Assembly: GCF_041770905.1 (NCBI RefSeq) | Contig: NZ_JBEUWX010000002.1 | Span: forward strand, 930,001 to 994,000 | DNA: 64,000 nt | Direction of reading: 5' to 3' | From: Propionivibrio hellwigii | GTDB taxonomy: Bacteria; Pseudomonadota; Gammaproteobacteria; Burkholderiales; Rhodocyclaceae | Shown: piece by piece, positions 49,717 to 59,225 of the stretch | Layout: each line of letters starts with the position of its first letter | Position numbering within the stretch: position 1 is the first letter of the stretch | Program-made: the position numbers and the translations under genes | Notes under the pieces: model-generated | Told to the model about the DNA's origin: nothing | Database searches by the model: none | The model's input: only the letters and a program-made list of their open reading frames with translations

Positions 49717-51540
49717 TCACTCCGCATCGTTTTTCTGAGTGAAATCATGGGAAACGCGTACCGTGCGACCTGCCCGGACATTAACTGTACGGCTATATGC
49801 CGTTGCGCTATCGTTGCGTATTTCTACTACGCTATCACCAGCGGGCGCATCCAGTGTTACCCGTGGCGGCGCGGTGCCAACCATTTCCCCGTTTACATAA
49901 ACATCTCCCCAAGGCTTGGCTTCAACGACGATTTTCCCTGTCGCGGGGGAAGTATCTTCCTTTCGTACAGGTTCTGGTTTGTTCGCCTTCTTATCTGATT
50001 TCTCTGTGACTGTTTCCTCAGCAGTTGAACGAGACAAACTAAGTGCAGATTTTGATTTTGGTGGTTTATCTTCCTGCATTGCAGAGTCAGGCTGACGGTT
50101 AGAACGTTCATTTGCAATTACTACTGGCACATCTGACTCTACAAAACTCTTTTCCGCCTCGGCTTCAGCTTTGGATGCCGATGGTGACAATGTCGATACA
50201 TTTTGAGCGCCTGTGGCCTCCGTGCGGGTTGTATCCTGATTCGTTTTATGTGGTGGCTTGTCAGGTAGCGTTGCCGGTTCCTCTGGTTGGTCTTTTTTTT
50301 CTATAACAGATGCTACCTTGAAGTCACTTGTTTCTTTGCCAGATATCTCCACATTTGGTGATGGTTTCGTGCCTGAAAATGGCGTCAGAAAGATATACCC
50401 GATTACACCTAAAACCATTGCAGCAGGGACCGCTGGCCATAACTTACCAGGCATTAATGGCTTAGATTGTTGTGGTATCGATTCTGTTGGGGTATCTGCC
50501 GGATGATGGACTACTTCCGCAACCGGAGCGGTCAATTCCGATGTCGGGGCTGCGACAGCGATATCAGCTGACAGATTCTGTTGATACATTCGATCCTTTT
50601 CAGTTGTAGCAAGAATCGGTGCTTGTGGTTTTTCGAGCAGATTCCGGAATGCCTCAATGGACTGTGGCCGATTCTCTGGCTGTATCTGTAACCCAGCATC
50701 AATAGCCGACAATATGCCTTGGGGCAAGGGCAACCGATCACTTTGATTGCTTAACGATACCAGTGGGTCGCGCATGATTCGAGCCACTGAAGCAGGAGGC
50801 GCTACACCGGTGATTAATTGATATGCGACAGCACAAAGTGCGTAAATATCTGTCCATGCTCCTTGTTGTTGAGCTGTTTCTTTACCGCCGTACTGTTCTA
50901 TAGGCGCAAAGCCCGGTTTGAGAATAACAGTAGAATATTCCGTCTGATTGATTATTTCATGCCTGGCAGCGCCAAAGTCGAGCAATAGAGGGGAACCGCT
51001 GGATAGTATGATAATGTTGTCCGGGGAAATATCACGGTGATAGCAACCGACCTTGTGAACTTGTGACAGTCCATCCAGCAGGGGCATGATGATGTTGAAC
51101 AACTCCGCCTGGCTTGTAACGCGGTAGCCCTTCTGAATTAATTCACGCAGGGTTTTTCCCTGGTAATAAGGCATGACGATATAGGCCGTCCCATTGCTTT
51201 TCCAGAAACGCAATACCTCGACCAGGTGAGGATTCCTGAACTGGGCCAGAATACGCGCTTCTGCAATAAAACTTTGCAGCCCTTTCTCGAACAATACTTC
51301 GTGTTCGGGGCCGCGCGGTTGAACCTTATTTTCTTGTACCCGGACAGCATGACTGATGGGTAGGAACTCCTTAATGGCAACATCCCGTCCCAGCGCAGTG
51401 TCCTTGGCAAGATAGACAATTCCGAAGCCACCGTCACCGAGTACTGCCTGGATTTCGTACTCATATAAATGGGTCCCTATCGGTAGGCTATTGGCAGGCA
51501 CAGGTATATAAGTACCTACGGACTCTTGTGGACTTGCCAT
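49717..51540 (-). CDS. ppkA: PpkA-type Ser/Thr protein kinase with C-terminal PEGA domain
   Basis: 607 residues from the ATG at 51540 (AAGGA nine bases upstream; an ATG at 51549 adds three). Kinase motifs: LGDGGFGIVYLAKD, VAIKEFLP with the ATP Lys, HRDISPDNI catalytic loop and LLDFGAAR (DFG). A single transmembrane helix (AAMVLGVIGYIFL, about 375-392) leads to a low-complexity periplasmic stalk and a PEGA domain (KIVVEAKPWGDVYVNGEMVG). It would sense an external signal and phosphorylate the FHA protein to trigger firing. The gene lies 12 bases after clpV. Confidence 0.85.
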   Translation of the reverse strand: MASPQESVGTYIPVPANSLPIGTHLYEYEIQAVLGDGGFGIVYLAKDTALGRDVAIKEFLPISHAVRVQENKVQPRGPEHEVLFEKGLQSFIAEARILAQFRNPHLVEVLRFWKSNGTAYIVMPYYQGKTLRELIQKGYRVTSQAELFNIIMPLLDGLSQVHKVGCYHRDISPDNIIILSSGSPLLLDFGAARHEIINQTEYSTVILKPGFAPIEQYGGKETAQQQGAWTDIYALCAVAYQLITGVAPPASVARIMRDPLVSLSNQSDRLPLPQGILSAIDAGLQIQPENRPQSIEAFRNLLEKPQAPILATTEKDRMYQQNLSADIAVAAPTSELTAPVAEVVHHPADTPTESIPQQSKPLMPGKLWPAVPAAMVLGVIGYIFLTPFSGTKPSPNVEISGKETSDFKVASVIEKKDQPEEPATLPDKPPHKTNQDTTRTEATGAQNVSTLSPSASKAEAEAEKSFVESDVPVVIANERSNRQPDSAMQEDKPPKSKSALSLSRSTAEETVTEKSDKKANKPEPVRKEDTSPATGKIVVEAKPWGDVYVNGEMVGTAPPRVTLDAPAGDSVVEIRNDSATAYSRTVNVRAGRTVRVSHDFTQKNDAE

Positions 51541-51552
51541 GATGCACATTCC

Positions 51553-54363
51553 TTATTTACCGGATATCTCTGGATGTTGTTGGTTTGCTGCTGCCATATT
51601 GGCATTCGATTTATCCTGCCTAGCAGGTTCTGTCTCAAACTGGTAGATAAAATTTCCGCCAGATGCCTTAAGGTTAATACGACGAAGTATTTCACCCTGC
51701 ATGACACCCTGTAAATATCTGCGGCTGATTTCTGGCAATACTGTATTAGTAAGGACAGCATCAATCATGCGCCCTCCAGTGTCAGTTGCGTTACATCTTG
51801 AAATTACCTCCTGTATAGCATCATCATCATAGGAAAATTTAGCTGCGTGAGAAGCAGCAATTCGCTGACGGATCCGCTCGAATTGCAATTTAACAATATT
51901 TACCAAGGTTTCTTGACTCAATGGCAGATAAGGAACGGTTATCAGACGTCCAAGCAATGCCGGCGGAAATATTTCCATTAACGGTTTACTCAATGCCTCA
52001 TTAATTTTCTGGGCATCCGGAATCAAATCCGGATCGCCACACAGGGTGTTGATAATATCGGTACCTGCATTGGAGGTAAGGATAATGACAGTGTTGCGAA
52101 AGTCGATTTCACGTCCTTCACCATCCTCCATACGACCTTTATCAAATACCTGGAAAAAGATCTCGTGTACGTCAGGATGCGCTTTTTCCACTTCATCGAG
52201 CAACACAACGCTATAAGGACGGCGGCGTACAGCTTCCGTGAGAACGCCACCTTCTCCATACCCAACATAACCAGGAGGCGCCCCCTTGAGTGTCGAAACT
52301 GTATGGGCTTCCTGAAACTCACTCATGTTAATGGTGATCAGATTTTGCTCTCCGCCATAGAGAAATTCGGCCAGCGCCAATGCCGTTTCTGTTTTGCCCA
52401 CACCAGAAGGGCCACATAACATGAAAACTCCAATTGGTTTGGCAGGATTATCTAATTTGGCGCGAGCCGTCTGGATACGACGTGCGATGGTTTCCAACCC
52501 ATCGCGTTGTCCAATGACTCTGCGTTCCAGATTATCAGCCAGATTCAGCACTGCTTGTGCCTCATTGCGCAACATCCTGCCGACAGGGATTCCTGTCCAG
52601 TCGGCAACTACGGCAGCAACCACCTGTTCGTCTACTGCAGCAAATATTAATGACTCCTCTCCACGCATAGCCTGTAATTGGCGCTCAAGCTCCTGTACCT
52701 GCGCCAGCAAATCTGAGGGCAACGGCTGTGCAGTATTATCCTTATCCTCAGTGACTAAAATTTTTTCCTGAGAATCTGGCATATCACCGGATTCAGCATC
52801 CTGACCATGCTGTAATGATTCTGCCAGCTTATCCCGCAAGCTAATTATTTGTCCAATCAGTTCTTTTTCTCGCACCCACCGGGATTGGAGTACATCGGCC
52901 TCCTGCTTTGATTGCGCCAATAGGTGCTGCAGTTCCGCGATGCGTTTTCCATTGGCAATTCCCTGGATTTCCTCTCTCTGGAGCATTTGCAGTTCATGGT
53001 CCAGGGTGCTGATTTTACGTAAGCAGTCTTCAAGCTGAGCCGGAGTGGTATGTTGGCTCACGGCCACGCGCGCTGCCGCAGTATCAAGCAACGCTACAGC
53101 CTTATCAGGCAATTGACGAGCTGGAATATAACGATGCGATAGAGAAACAGCCGCCCGTAATGCACTATCAAGTACTCGCACCCCGTGGTGCTCTTGCAAG
53201 GCGGCGGCAATACCGCGCAGCATCGCTGTTGCCTGTTCTTCGTCCGGTTCGCCAACCTGTACAACCTGAAAACGGCGCGTCAGTGCAGGATCTTTTTCAA
53301 TATACTTTTTATATTCGCTCCAGGTCGTGGCGCCAATGGTGCGTAAGCTGCCACGCGCCAGCATCGGTTTAAGCAAATTGGCCGCATCACCCGTTCCCGC
53401 CGCGCCGCCAGCGCCGATCAGCGTGTGTACCTCATCAATGAACAGGATAATAGGTTGTTCGGAGTGCTGCACTTCCTCAATAAGCTGGCGCAGACGTTGC
53501 TCAAATTCCCCCTTCATACTGGCGCCTGCCTGAAGCAGGCCGATATCCAGTACGCGCAACTGTACGCCCTGCAATGCAGGCGGTACATCACCATTAGCAA
53601 TGCGTAGCGCAAATCCCTCAACCACGGCAGTTTTACCTACTCCTGCCTCACCGGTGAGGATCGGGTTGTTCTGACGGCGACGCATCAAAATATCAATGAT
53701 CTGACGGATTTCTCCATCACGACCGGTAATCGTATCAAGCTCACCCTTTCTGGCGCGTTCAGTCAAGTCCTGCGTATATCTGTTCAGTGCTTCCTTTTTA
53801 CCCAACGCTGCGGGCGCCATGGCTCCCGACACCTCACCGGGACCCGTAGCCTCTCCCAATGTACTCATTGTCGTATCAAGACTAGCCTCGGGACTCTGTG
53901 CGGTAATTGCTGGCAGATTCTCCTGCAAATCATCGACATCAATGCGCGCCCATTCACGGGATAATTGCAGTGTTACTTCTCTTAACTGCGGATGGTTTAG
54001 CAAGGCCAGAAGTAAATTGCCACTGCGAATAACTGTTCGCCCAAAAACCAGTGAGGCGTTGATCCATGCGCGCTCTACCGCCAGATCAATATCACCCGAA
54101 AGATCTTCTATAGCCAATGCCCCGCTGGGAAGCTGCTCCAGGCGCTGCAAGATATCATTGGCCAGTTTTCCACCGTCAACACCATAATGGCGTCCAATAT
54201 GATGCAGATCGCTATCGTCGAGCAAGACGATTTGATAGAGCCAGTGGCTGACATCAACTATGGGATTGCCTCTGAGTTTTGCAAAAACCGTTGCGGATTC
54301 AATCGCTTTATAAAGAACAGGATTAAGCTTACCGAAAAGAGAGACCCGACTGATCCTAGCCAT
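51553..54363 (-). CDS. clpV: ClpV (TssH) sheath-recycling AAA+ ATPase
   Basis: 936 residues. N-terminal ClpN-type domain, first AAA+ module (GEAGVGKTAV Walker A, ILFIDEVHTLIGAGG Walker B), a coiled-coil middle domain (about 430-560) and second module (CGPSGVGKTETALALAE, VVLLDEVEKAHPDVHEIFFQ, ILTSNAG). The beginning (SLFGKLNPVLYKAIESATVF) is the ClpV type rather than ClpB. It extracts contracted TssB/TssC sheath. GAGGG precedes the ATG, and a likely promoter lies about 55 bases upstream. Confidence 0.95.
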   Translation of the reverse strand: MARISRVSLFGKLNPVLYKAIESATVFAKLRGNPIVDVSHWLYQIVLLDDSDLHHIGRHYGVDGGKLANDILQRLEQLPSGALAIEDLSGDIDLAVERAWINASLVFGRTVIRSGNLLLALLNHPQLREVTLQLSREWARIDVDDLQENLPAITAQSPEASLDTTMSTLGEATGPGEVSGAMAPAALGKKEALNRYTQDLTERARKGELDTITGRDGEIRQIIDILMRRRQNNPILTGEAGVGKTAVVEGFALRIANGDVPPALQGVQLRVLDIGLLQAGASMKGEFEQRLRQLIEEVQHSEQPIILFIDEVHTLIGAGGAAGTGDAANLLKPMLARGSLRTIGATTWSEYKKYIEKDPALTRRFQVVQVGEPDEEQATAMLRGIAAALQEHHGVRVLDSALRAAVSLSHRYIPARQLPDKAVALLDTAAARVAVSQHTTPAQLEDCLRKISTLDHELQMLQREEIQGIANGKRIAELQHLLAQSKQEADVLQSRWVREKELIGQIISLRDKLAESLQHGQDAESGDMPDSQEKILVTEDKDNTAQPLPSDLLAQVQELERQLQAMRGEESLIFAAVDEQVVAAVVADWTGIPVGRMLRNEAQAVLNLADNLERRVIGQRDGLETIARRIQTARAKLDNPAKPIGVFMLCGPSGVGKTETALALAEFLYGGEQNLITINMSEFQEAHTVSTLKGAPPGYVGYGEGGVLTEAVRRRPYSVVLLDEVEKAHPDVHEIFFQVFDKGRMEDGEGREIDFRNTVIILTSNAGTDIINTLCGDPDLIPDAQKINEALSKPLMEIFPPALLGRLITVPYLPLSQETLVNIVKLQFERIRQRIAASHAAKFSYDDDAIQEVISRCNATDTGGRMIDAVLTNTVLPEISRRYLQGVMQGEILRRINLKASGGNFIYQFETEPARQDKSNANMAAANQQHPEISGK

Positions 54364-54418
54364 AAACCCTCACGAAATAGTAATAAAAAAGTTGCATCAA
54401 TGATCTTGCAAGTAACCT

Positions 54419-54424
54419 ATTATA
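54419..54424 (-). promoter_or_regulatory. Candidate -10 element for the clpV operon
   Basis: A perfect TATAAT on the minus strand lies about 55 bases before the clpV start, in a 145-base AT-rich gap after the upstream immunity gene. The -35 region (TTTCAT, about 16-17 bases further up) is weak. This would let the structural genes be transcribed independently of the effector cassette. Confidence 0.4.
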
Positions 54425-54508
54425 AATTGCTGCCTCAGAAATGAAATCTACTGTCGGACTTGGTTGTTGAAAAAATCATTGGATACCGCTCACCCAAACG
54501 GGTAAGTG

Positions 54509-55186
54509 TTATTTATAGATATCCGCATACTCCATGACGCCCTTGAGTTCGCCGGTGATCTGGCGGAGCATGGAGAGGTAGGCAAAGGCATCGACCTTCT
54601 GCAGCTTGGCGTAGTCGCGACTGCCGCCCAGCGGCAGCGCCGGCACATAACCGAGCATCTCCTGCGGCCCAAAGGGGGCGTGACGATGAAAAACGTCGAG
54701 GAAATCTTCTCGGTCTGTGCTGGGAAAAAACTTGTCTGGCTGAATCATAAAAAGCGATTTTATACACGTCTCGAGTGAGCATTCTGGATATTCTCTGTCC
54801 CCAATAAATCCTCCGTCTAGTGTCATGAGAAGAGGACTAAATCCATAATGTATCCCTAACAATTCAAACTCCCCATACACCCCTTTCATCACCGGGATAA
54901 AGACATCGAGCTGTTCCAGTTCGGTGCCCTTGATCCACTCATCAATGAGCGGCTTCCATTCCAGCGGGTTGCACAGGCTCATCAGCCCGTCCTTGAAGAC
55001 CGAAAAGCCCAGGTGTCGCCAGTAGTTGATCAAGAGCGGCGGCACGCTCGGCGCCAGCTGCGCGAGCACGGCTTCGTCCGCTTCGATCCGCTGCGTGGGT
55101 TCGCCCCAGTCTTCCAGAAAGCCTTCCAGATATTCGTCCATGTGCAAGTCCTTGGGTGTGTGTTTATGTTCGTGTCTGCCGCTCAT
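54509..55186 (-). CDS. Tdi1-like immunity protein, GAD-like plus DUF1851 (copy 2)
   Basis: 225 residues. The first part (EDWGEPTQRIEADEAVLAQL, then PPLLINYWRHLGFSVFKDGL) is GAD-like; the C-terminal part (RHAPFGPQEMLGYVPALPLG, LQKVDAFAYLSMLRQI) matches the DUF1851/Tdi1 C-terminal family, immunity to Tde-type DNases. Its ATG overlaps by 4 bases the stop of a truncated toxin copy. Residues of about 105-155 differ strongly from the paralogue at 55732, while the ends are almost identical, so the middle may set specificity for a different toxin allele. Confidence 0.75.
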   Translation of the reverse strand: MSGRHEHKHTPKDLHMDEYLEGFLEDWGEPTQRIEADEAVLAQLAPSVPPLLINYWRHLGFSVFKDGLMSLCNPLEWKPLIDEWIKGTELEQLDVFIPVMKGVYGEFELLGIHYGFSPLLMTLDGGFIGDREYPECSLETCIKSLFMIQPDKFFPSTDREDFLDVFHRHAPFGPQEMLGYVPALPLGGSRDYAKLQKVDAFAYLSMLRQITGELKGVMEYADIYK

Positions 55187-55433
55187 TTCGGGCAGCGGGT
55201 GAGTTTAACGTTCATGGCGGCGGTTTCGCCCAGTTCGCCGAAGGCTTCCCTGGCCGCTGCGTCAAGTCCGGCCACGCGCGTGTTCTGCGGCCACTGGCTG
55301 CCGATGGAGCGGTTGGCCGAGGCGTTGCCCATGCCGGTCGGCGTCGGACTGTGGTAGCCACCAGCCACCATGTCCGGCGTGTGCAATGCGTCCAGCCCTT
55401 TCATCATGTCCGCAGCTTCGCGGGCGGCTTGCC
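55183..55433 (-). pseudogene. Truncated 3' copy of the Ntox15/Tde toxin gene
   Basis: The last 82 or so codons, from AAREAADMMKGLDALHTPDM to the stop, are nearly identical to the end of the complete toxin at 56392-57480. Upstream homology is replaced by dispersed 40-bp repeats. It keeps the HTPD motif but lacks the N-domain and membrane region, so it cannot be delivered as it stands. Confidence 0.7.
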
Positions 55434-55580
55434 CCGAACCCCACGTAAAACGGGCGTTTCCGGAGGCGCTGCCCGCTAGCCCACTATTTACGCGGGTTTC
55501 CGGCCGCCTTGCCCGCCAGCCCACTATTTACGCGGGTTTCCGGCCTGCCTGCCCGCAAACGCCCGATTGACGCGGGCTTC
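55434..55580 (-). repeat. Dispersed 39-40 bp repeat array outside an Rhs gene
   Basis: At least three units on the minus strand, including two with CCACTATTTACGCGGGTTTC 40 bases apart (55481 and 55521). They are the same family as the linker units in the Rhs genes (compare 28641 and 28680, spaced 39). The 150 bases beyond, to 55731, hold no gene I can support. Confidence 0.7.
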
Positions 55581-55731
55581 AAGCCGACGGATGATTCTGT
55601 TCCAGTACGTCCGACCGTTTCATTCCTGAGCCGCGCTATCTGCGGCAGTACGCCTTGTCCGGTTGCCCGAAACCCTCCGCCATGCGGCTTTACGGTAGTT
55701 CAAGAGAGTCATCCGGACAGGTCACGACCGG

Positions 55732-56364
55732 CTATTTGTAAATGTCGGCATATTCCATGACGCCCTTGAGTTCGCCGGTGATCTGGCGAAGCATGGAGAG
55801 GTAGGCAAAGGCATCAACCTTCTGCAGCTTGGCGTAATCGCGACTGCCGCCCAGCGGCAGCGCCGGCACATAACCGAGCATCTCCTGCGGCCCAAAGGGG
55901 GCGTGACGATGAAAAACCTGCATAAAATCGTCAGGGTCAGTTGCAGGAAGGAAATCGTCAGGCTGGGTCATGAATAACACTTTAATGACAACGTCCAGTG
56001 GAATTTCCGGAATCTCGCGCGAACCGATGTAACCTCCATTGACCGTGGACAGCTTCGGCCTGAAACCGTAATTGATGCCAAAGAGTTTAAACTCCCCATA
56101 CACCCCTTTCATCACCGGGATAAAGACATCGAGCTGTTCGAGTTCGGTGCCCTTGAGCCACTCATCGATGAGCGGCTTCCATTCCAGCGGGTTGCACAGG
56201 CTCATCAGCCCGTCCTTGAAGACCGAAAAGCCCAGGTGACGCCAGTAGTCGATCAAGAGCGGCGGCACGCTCGGCGCCAGCTGCGCGAGCACGGCTTCGT
56301 CCGCTTCGATCCGCTGCGTGGGTTCGCCCCACTGTTTCAGAAAGTATTGGGGAATGGCAGGCAT
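55732..56364 (-). CDS. Tdi1-like immunity protein, GAD-like plus DUF1851 (copy 1)
   Basis: 210 residues. Same layout as the copy at 54509: EADEAVLAQLAPSVPPLLID, LMSLCNPLEWKPLIDEW, then RHAPFGPQEMLGYVPALPLG and YADIYK. It begins 27 bases after the stop of the complete Ntox15/Tde-like toxin and is its likely cognate inhibitor. No signal peptide, as expected for protection from a DNase. The specific central region (FGINYGFRPKLSTVNGGYIG) differs from the paralogue. Confidence 0.75.
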   Translation of the reverse strand: MPAIPQYFLKQWGEPTQRIEADEAVLAQLAPSVPPLLIDYWRHLGFSVFKDGLMSLCNPLEWKPLIDEWLKGTELEQLDVFIPVMKGVYGEFKLFGINYGFRPKLSTVNGGYIGSREIPEIPLDVVIKVLFMTQPDDFLPATDPDDFMQVFHRHAPFGPQEMLGYVPALPLGGSRDYAKLQKVDAFAYLSMLRQITGELKGVMEYADIYK

Positions 56365-56391
56365 AACTTTAATCCTTCGTGCAATGGCGGT

Positions 56392-57480
56392 TTATTTGAG
56401 ACAGCGGGTGAGTTTAACGTTCATGGCGGCGGTTTCGCCCAGTTCGCCGAAGGCTTCCCTGGCCGCTGCGTCAAGTCCGGCCACGCGCGTGTTCTGCGGC
56501 CACTGGCTGCCGATGGAGCGGTTGGCCGAGGCGTTGCCCATGCCGGTCGGCGTCGGACTGTGGTAGCCCCCAGCCACCATGTCCGGCGTGTGCAATGCAT
56601 CCAGCCCTTTCATCATGTCCGCAGCTTCGCGGGCGGCCTGTGTTGCGGCAAGCTCTTCATCCATGCCGGAGAGGATTTTTTGGTCTTGAAGTTTTTGCTG
56701 TTGCTCTTTTTGGAACTTTTCCCTAAACCGGGCAACTTCAGCCGCCGCATCCGGATGCCGTCCGAAGCGCTGATAGGCCTCCCGCGCCGTGAGGTAGTCG
56801 CCGACGCTCATCTGGTTGAGGGCGTCCTGCTGGGCTTTGAGCTGACGGTCGTATTCGATGTCGCTGGCGCGGTTGCCTTTGCCTTTCCTGAAACAGGGTA
56901 CTTCGTGTTCTTTCATCCGCTTTCTGAGGATGTAGCCGCCGGCTTCGTCTGCATGCCGGCTGATGGCTTGTGCGCTTTCCCGGCTGCCCTTGGCGGCCGC
57001 TTCCGCGACCTTGCCCGGGACTTTGGCGCTCTTGACGGCCGCTTCGACGGCGTCGTTTGTCCGTTTCGCAGCCTTGATCGTGGTGGCGCCCCAGCCGGCG
57101 AAGGGAATGGCGGCCGCCGCGCTCAGGCTGGCGTTGATCTTATCGCCTTCGGCCAGGTAGATGCCGGCGTTGATGAGGTCGGCGCCTTCGCCTAATACGG
57201 GCACAAGACCGGCAACGTCGAGGATGCCGTGCAGGGTATCTGATCCCCAGCGTTGCCACCAGTCTTGTTCGGCTTCGGTTTCGGCGCCGCCGGAAGGGTT
57301 GGTGTTGTTCCCGGCCGGGGCGCTTTGTGTTTTGGGGAGAATGATGCCGGTGGTGTTGGCGTAGGGGCCGGGCATGGCGTAGCCGTTGGGGTGGATGCGG
57401 CTGCGGCGTATCAGCGGTGGGATAGCCGATCCATTATTGGGTGCGGTGCCGTCAGCTTCAGGAGAATTGGTTGAACTCAT
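56392..57480 (-). CDS. Tde-like DNase effector (Ntox15, HxxD) with shared N-domain
   Basis: 362 residues from ATG 57480; a TTG at 57495 would add five. Residues 15-50 share the motif PPLIRRSRIHPNGYAMPGPY with the effectors at 17607 and 20152, followed by WWQRWGSDTLHGILDVAGL and a Gly/Ala-rich hydrophobic region (about 80-125). A helical, Gln/Lys-rich middle leads to the tip with ALHTPDMVAGG (His297, Asp300), the HxxD motif of Ntox15 toxins, and GMGNASANRSIGSQWP. Agrobacterium Tde1, a T6SS DNase, belongs to this class. It has no PAAR domain. The start overlaps an ankyrin gene by 4 bases. Confidence 0.8.
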   Translation of the reverse strand: MSSTNSPEADGTAPNNGSAIPPLIRRSRIHPNGYAMPGPYANTTGIILPKTQSAPAGNNTNPSGGAETEAEQDWWQRWGSDTLHGILDVAGLVPVLGEGADLINAGIYLAEGDKINASLSAAAAIPFAGWGATTIKAAKRTNDAVEAAVKSAKVPGKVAEAAAKGSRESAQAISRHADEAGGYILRKRMKEHEVPCFRKGKGNRASDIEYDRQLKAQQDALNQMSVGDYLTAREAYQRFGRHPDAAAEVARFREKFQKEQQQKLQDQKILSGMDEELAATQAAREAADMMKGLDALHTPDMVAGGYHSPTPTGMGNASANRSIGSQWPQNTRVAGLDAAAREAFGELGETAAMNVKLTRCLK

Positions 57481-58373
57481 GGTGAATACAGGCAATGAAA
57501 GAATATGGGTAAAACATCGCGCCGCAGGGGTTTCATGGCTAGCGCGGCTGTCCTTTGGGAACGACGACCTTCTCGCCGCGCGCGCATCTGGTCGCGCACC
57601 TCAAGCGGCGGCAGCGGCGGCCACTTCGCCCCTTTTTTGATGAGCAGATCGCGCAGGCCGACAAACTTCAGCTGAATGGGGTTGCCCGGGCGCATCTCCT
57701 TGATCGATTCGCTGATTGCCCAGGCGGGCGTGACGCCATTAACCGTCGCCGCATTGAAGTCAGCGCCGTGTTCGATCAAATAGGCGGCAATATCCGGTTC
57801 TATGCGGTTAATGGATTTATACAACGCCGTGCCGCCGATGTTGTCGCGGTCATTGATGCGCGTGCCGCGCGAAAGCAGCAGCTTGACGTGCTCCAGCCCG
57901 CCAGCAACGCCGCGCTGGAGCATCAGTGTGTAGTTGTCCGGGCGCTTGTAGTTGGGATCCAACCCGCCGTCAAGCATAGCCTTCAGATAGCGGATATCGT
58001 CGTGCTTCATAAAGGCTGCATCAAGCGCACTGCCCAGCCCTTCGGCAATCTGGGTGTCCGGATTGACGCCCAGGCGAATCAAGGCGCTGATGGCGTCAAA
58101 TTTTTCGTGGAGGATGGCGAACCAGATCAGGCTCATGTCCTTCTCGCCCTTGAGCGTTAAGTCCTGCCCCTGGGCGAGGCGTTCAAGGCGGGGGATGTCG
58201 TTGGCCTCAATGGCTTTCGCCATTTCCAGATAATGGCCGCGGAAGAAGGTGGTAGCGGGATATTTGGCAGACATAAGCGGAGTTCCTTGACTTGATGAGG
58301 TCGGCAAACACGCGGCCATGAGGACGCAAAACAGGCCACCACAGAGCAAGCCAAATGTCAGGGAACACCGCAT
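57477..58373 (-). CDS. Ankyrin-repeat lipoprotein, likely lipase immunity (copy 2)
   Basis: 298 residues. Lipoprotein signal peptide with lipobox LMAAC (Cys22). Ankyrin-type repeats span about 45-245 (LIWFAILHEKFDAISALIRL, TLMLQRGVAGGLEHVKLLLS, GTALYKSINRIEPDIAAYLI, HGADFNAATVNGVTP). It is nearly identical to the preceding gene except for the N-terminus and an extended C-terminal tail (EVRDQMRARREGRRSQRT) that runs into the next gene by 4 bases. It arose by tandem duplication; the altered tail looks like the result of the junction. Confidence 0.7.
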   Translation of the reverse strand: MRCSLTFGLLCGGLFCVLMAACLPTSSSQGTPLMSAKYPATTFFRGHYLEMAKAIEANDIPRLERLAQGQDLTLKGEKDMSLIWFAILHEKFDAISALIRLGVNPDTQIAEGLGSALDAAFMKHDDIRYLKAMLDGGLDPNYKRPDNYTLMLQRGVAGGLEHVKLLLSRGTRINDRDNIGGTALYKSINRIEPDIAAYLIEHGADFNAATVNGVTPAWAISESIKEMRPGNPIQLKFVGLRDLLIKKGAKWPPLPPLEVRDQMRARREGRRSQRTAALAMKPLRRDVLPIFFHCLYSP

Positions 58374-58388
58374 GTTTATGACTGGCGG

Positions 58389-59225
58389 TTACTTCGTTTT
58401 TCCGCCGCGGGCGCGCACTTCGGCCGGCGGCAGCGGCGGCCACTTCGCCCCTTTTTTGATGAGCAGATCGCGCAGGCCGACAAACTTCAGCTGAATGGGG
58501 TTGCCCGGGCGCATCTCCTTGATCGATTCGCTGATTGCCCAGGCGGGCGTGACGCCATTAACCGTCGCCGCATTGAAGTCAGCGCCGTGTTCGATCAAAT
58601 AGGCGGCAATATCCGGTTCTATGCGGTTAATGGATTTATACAACGCCGTGCCGCCGATGTTGTCGCGGTCATTGATGCGCGTGCCGCGCGAAAGCAGCAG
58701 CTTGACGTGCTCCAGCCCGCCAGCAACGCCGCGCTGGAGCATCAGTGTGTAGTTGTCCGGGCGCTTGTAGTTGGGATCCAACCCGCCGTCAAGCATAGCC
58801 TTCAGATAGCGGATATCGTCGTGCTTCATAAAGGCTGCATCAAGCGCACTGCCCAGCCCTTCGGCAATCTGGGTGTCCGGATTGACGCCCAGGCGAATCA
58901 AGGCGCTGATGGCGTCAAATTTTTCGTGGAGGATGGCGAACCAGATCAGGCTCATGTCCTTCTCGCCCTTGAGCGTTAAGTCCTGCCCCTGGACGAGGCG
59001 TTCAAGGCGGGGGATGTCGTTGGCCTCAATGGCCTGGGCCATTTCCAGATAATGGCCGCGGAAGAAGGTGGAGGCGGGGTATTTGGCGGACATAAGCGGA
59101 GTTCCTTGACTTGATGAGGTCGGCAGACAGGCGGCCATGAGGACGCAAAACAGGCCGCAGCAGAGAACAATGAGCAGCGCGCGGAGGCAGCGCCGGAGTT
59201 CGGGCAGTGATTGTAGCGGGTTCAT
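58389..59225 (-). CDS. Ankyrin-repeat lipoprotein, likely lipase immunity (copy 1)
   Basis: 278 residues. N-terminal hydrophobic segment and lipobox LMAAC (Cys33), so the mature protein is tethered to a membrane facing the periplasm. Ankyrin repeats fill most of it. The ATG overlaps the stop of the lipase effector by 4 bases. Ankyrin lipoproteins commonly protect against T6SS phospholipases that attack membranes from the periplasm (family knowledge), so this is the probable cognate immunity protein. Confidence 0.75.
   Translation of the reverse strand: MNPLQSLPELRRCLRALLIVLCCGLFCVLMAACLPTSSSQGTPLMSAKYPASTFFRGHYLEMAQAIEANDIPRLERLVQGQDLTLKGEKDMSLIWFAILHEKFDAISALIRLGVNPDTQIAEGLGSALDAAFMKHDDIRYLKAMLDGGLDPNYKRPDNYTLMLQRGVAGGLEHVKLLLSRGTRINDRDNIGGTALYKSINRIEPDIAAYLIEHGADFNAATVNGVTPAWAISESIKEMRPGNPIQLKFVGLRDLLIKKGAKWPPLPPAEVRARGGKTK

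Noticed and set aside
55580..55731. Possible small gene between the repeat array and the immunity gene
   Set aside because: No frame has a start with a ribosome site or similarity to neighbours; it looks like joint debris.
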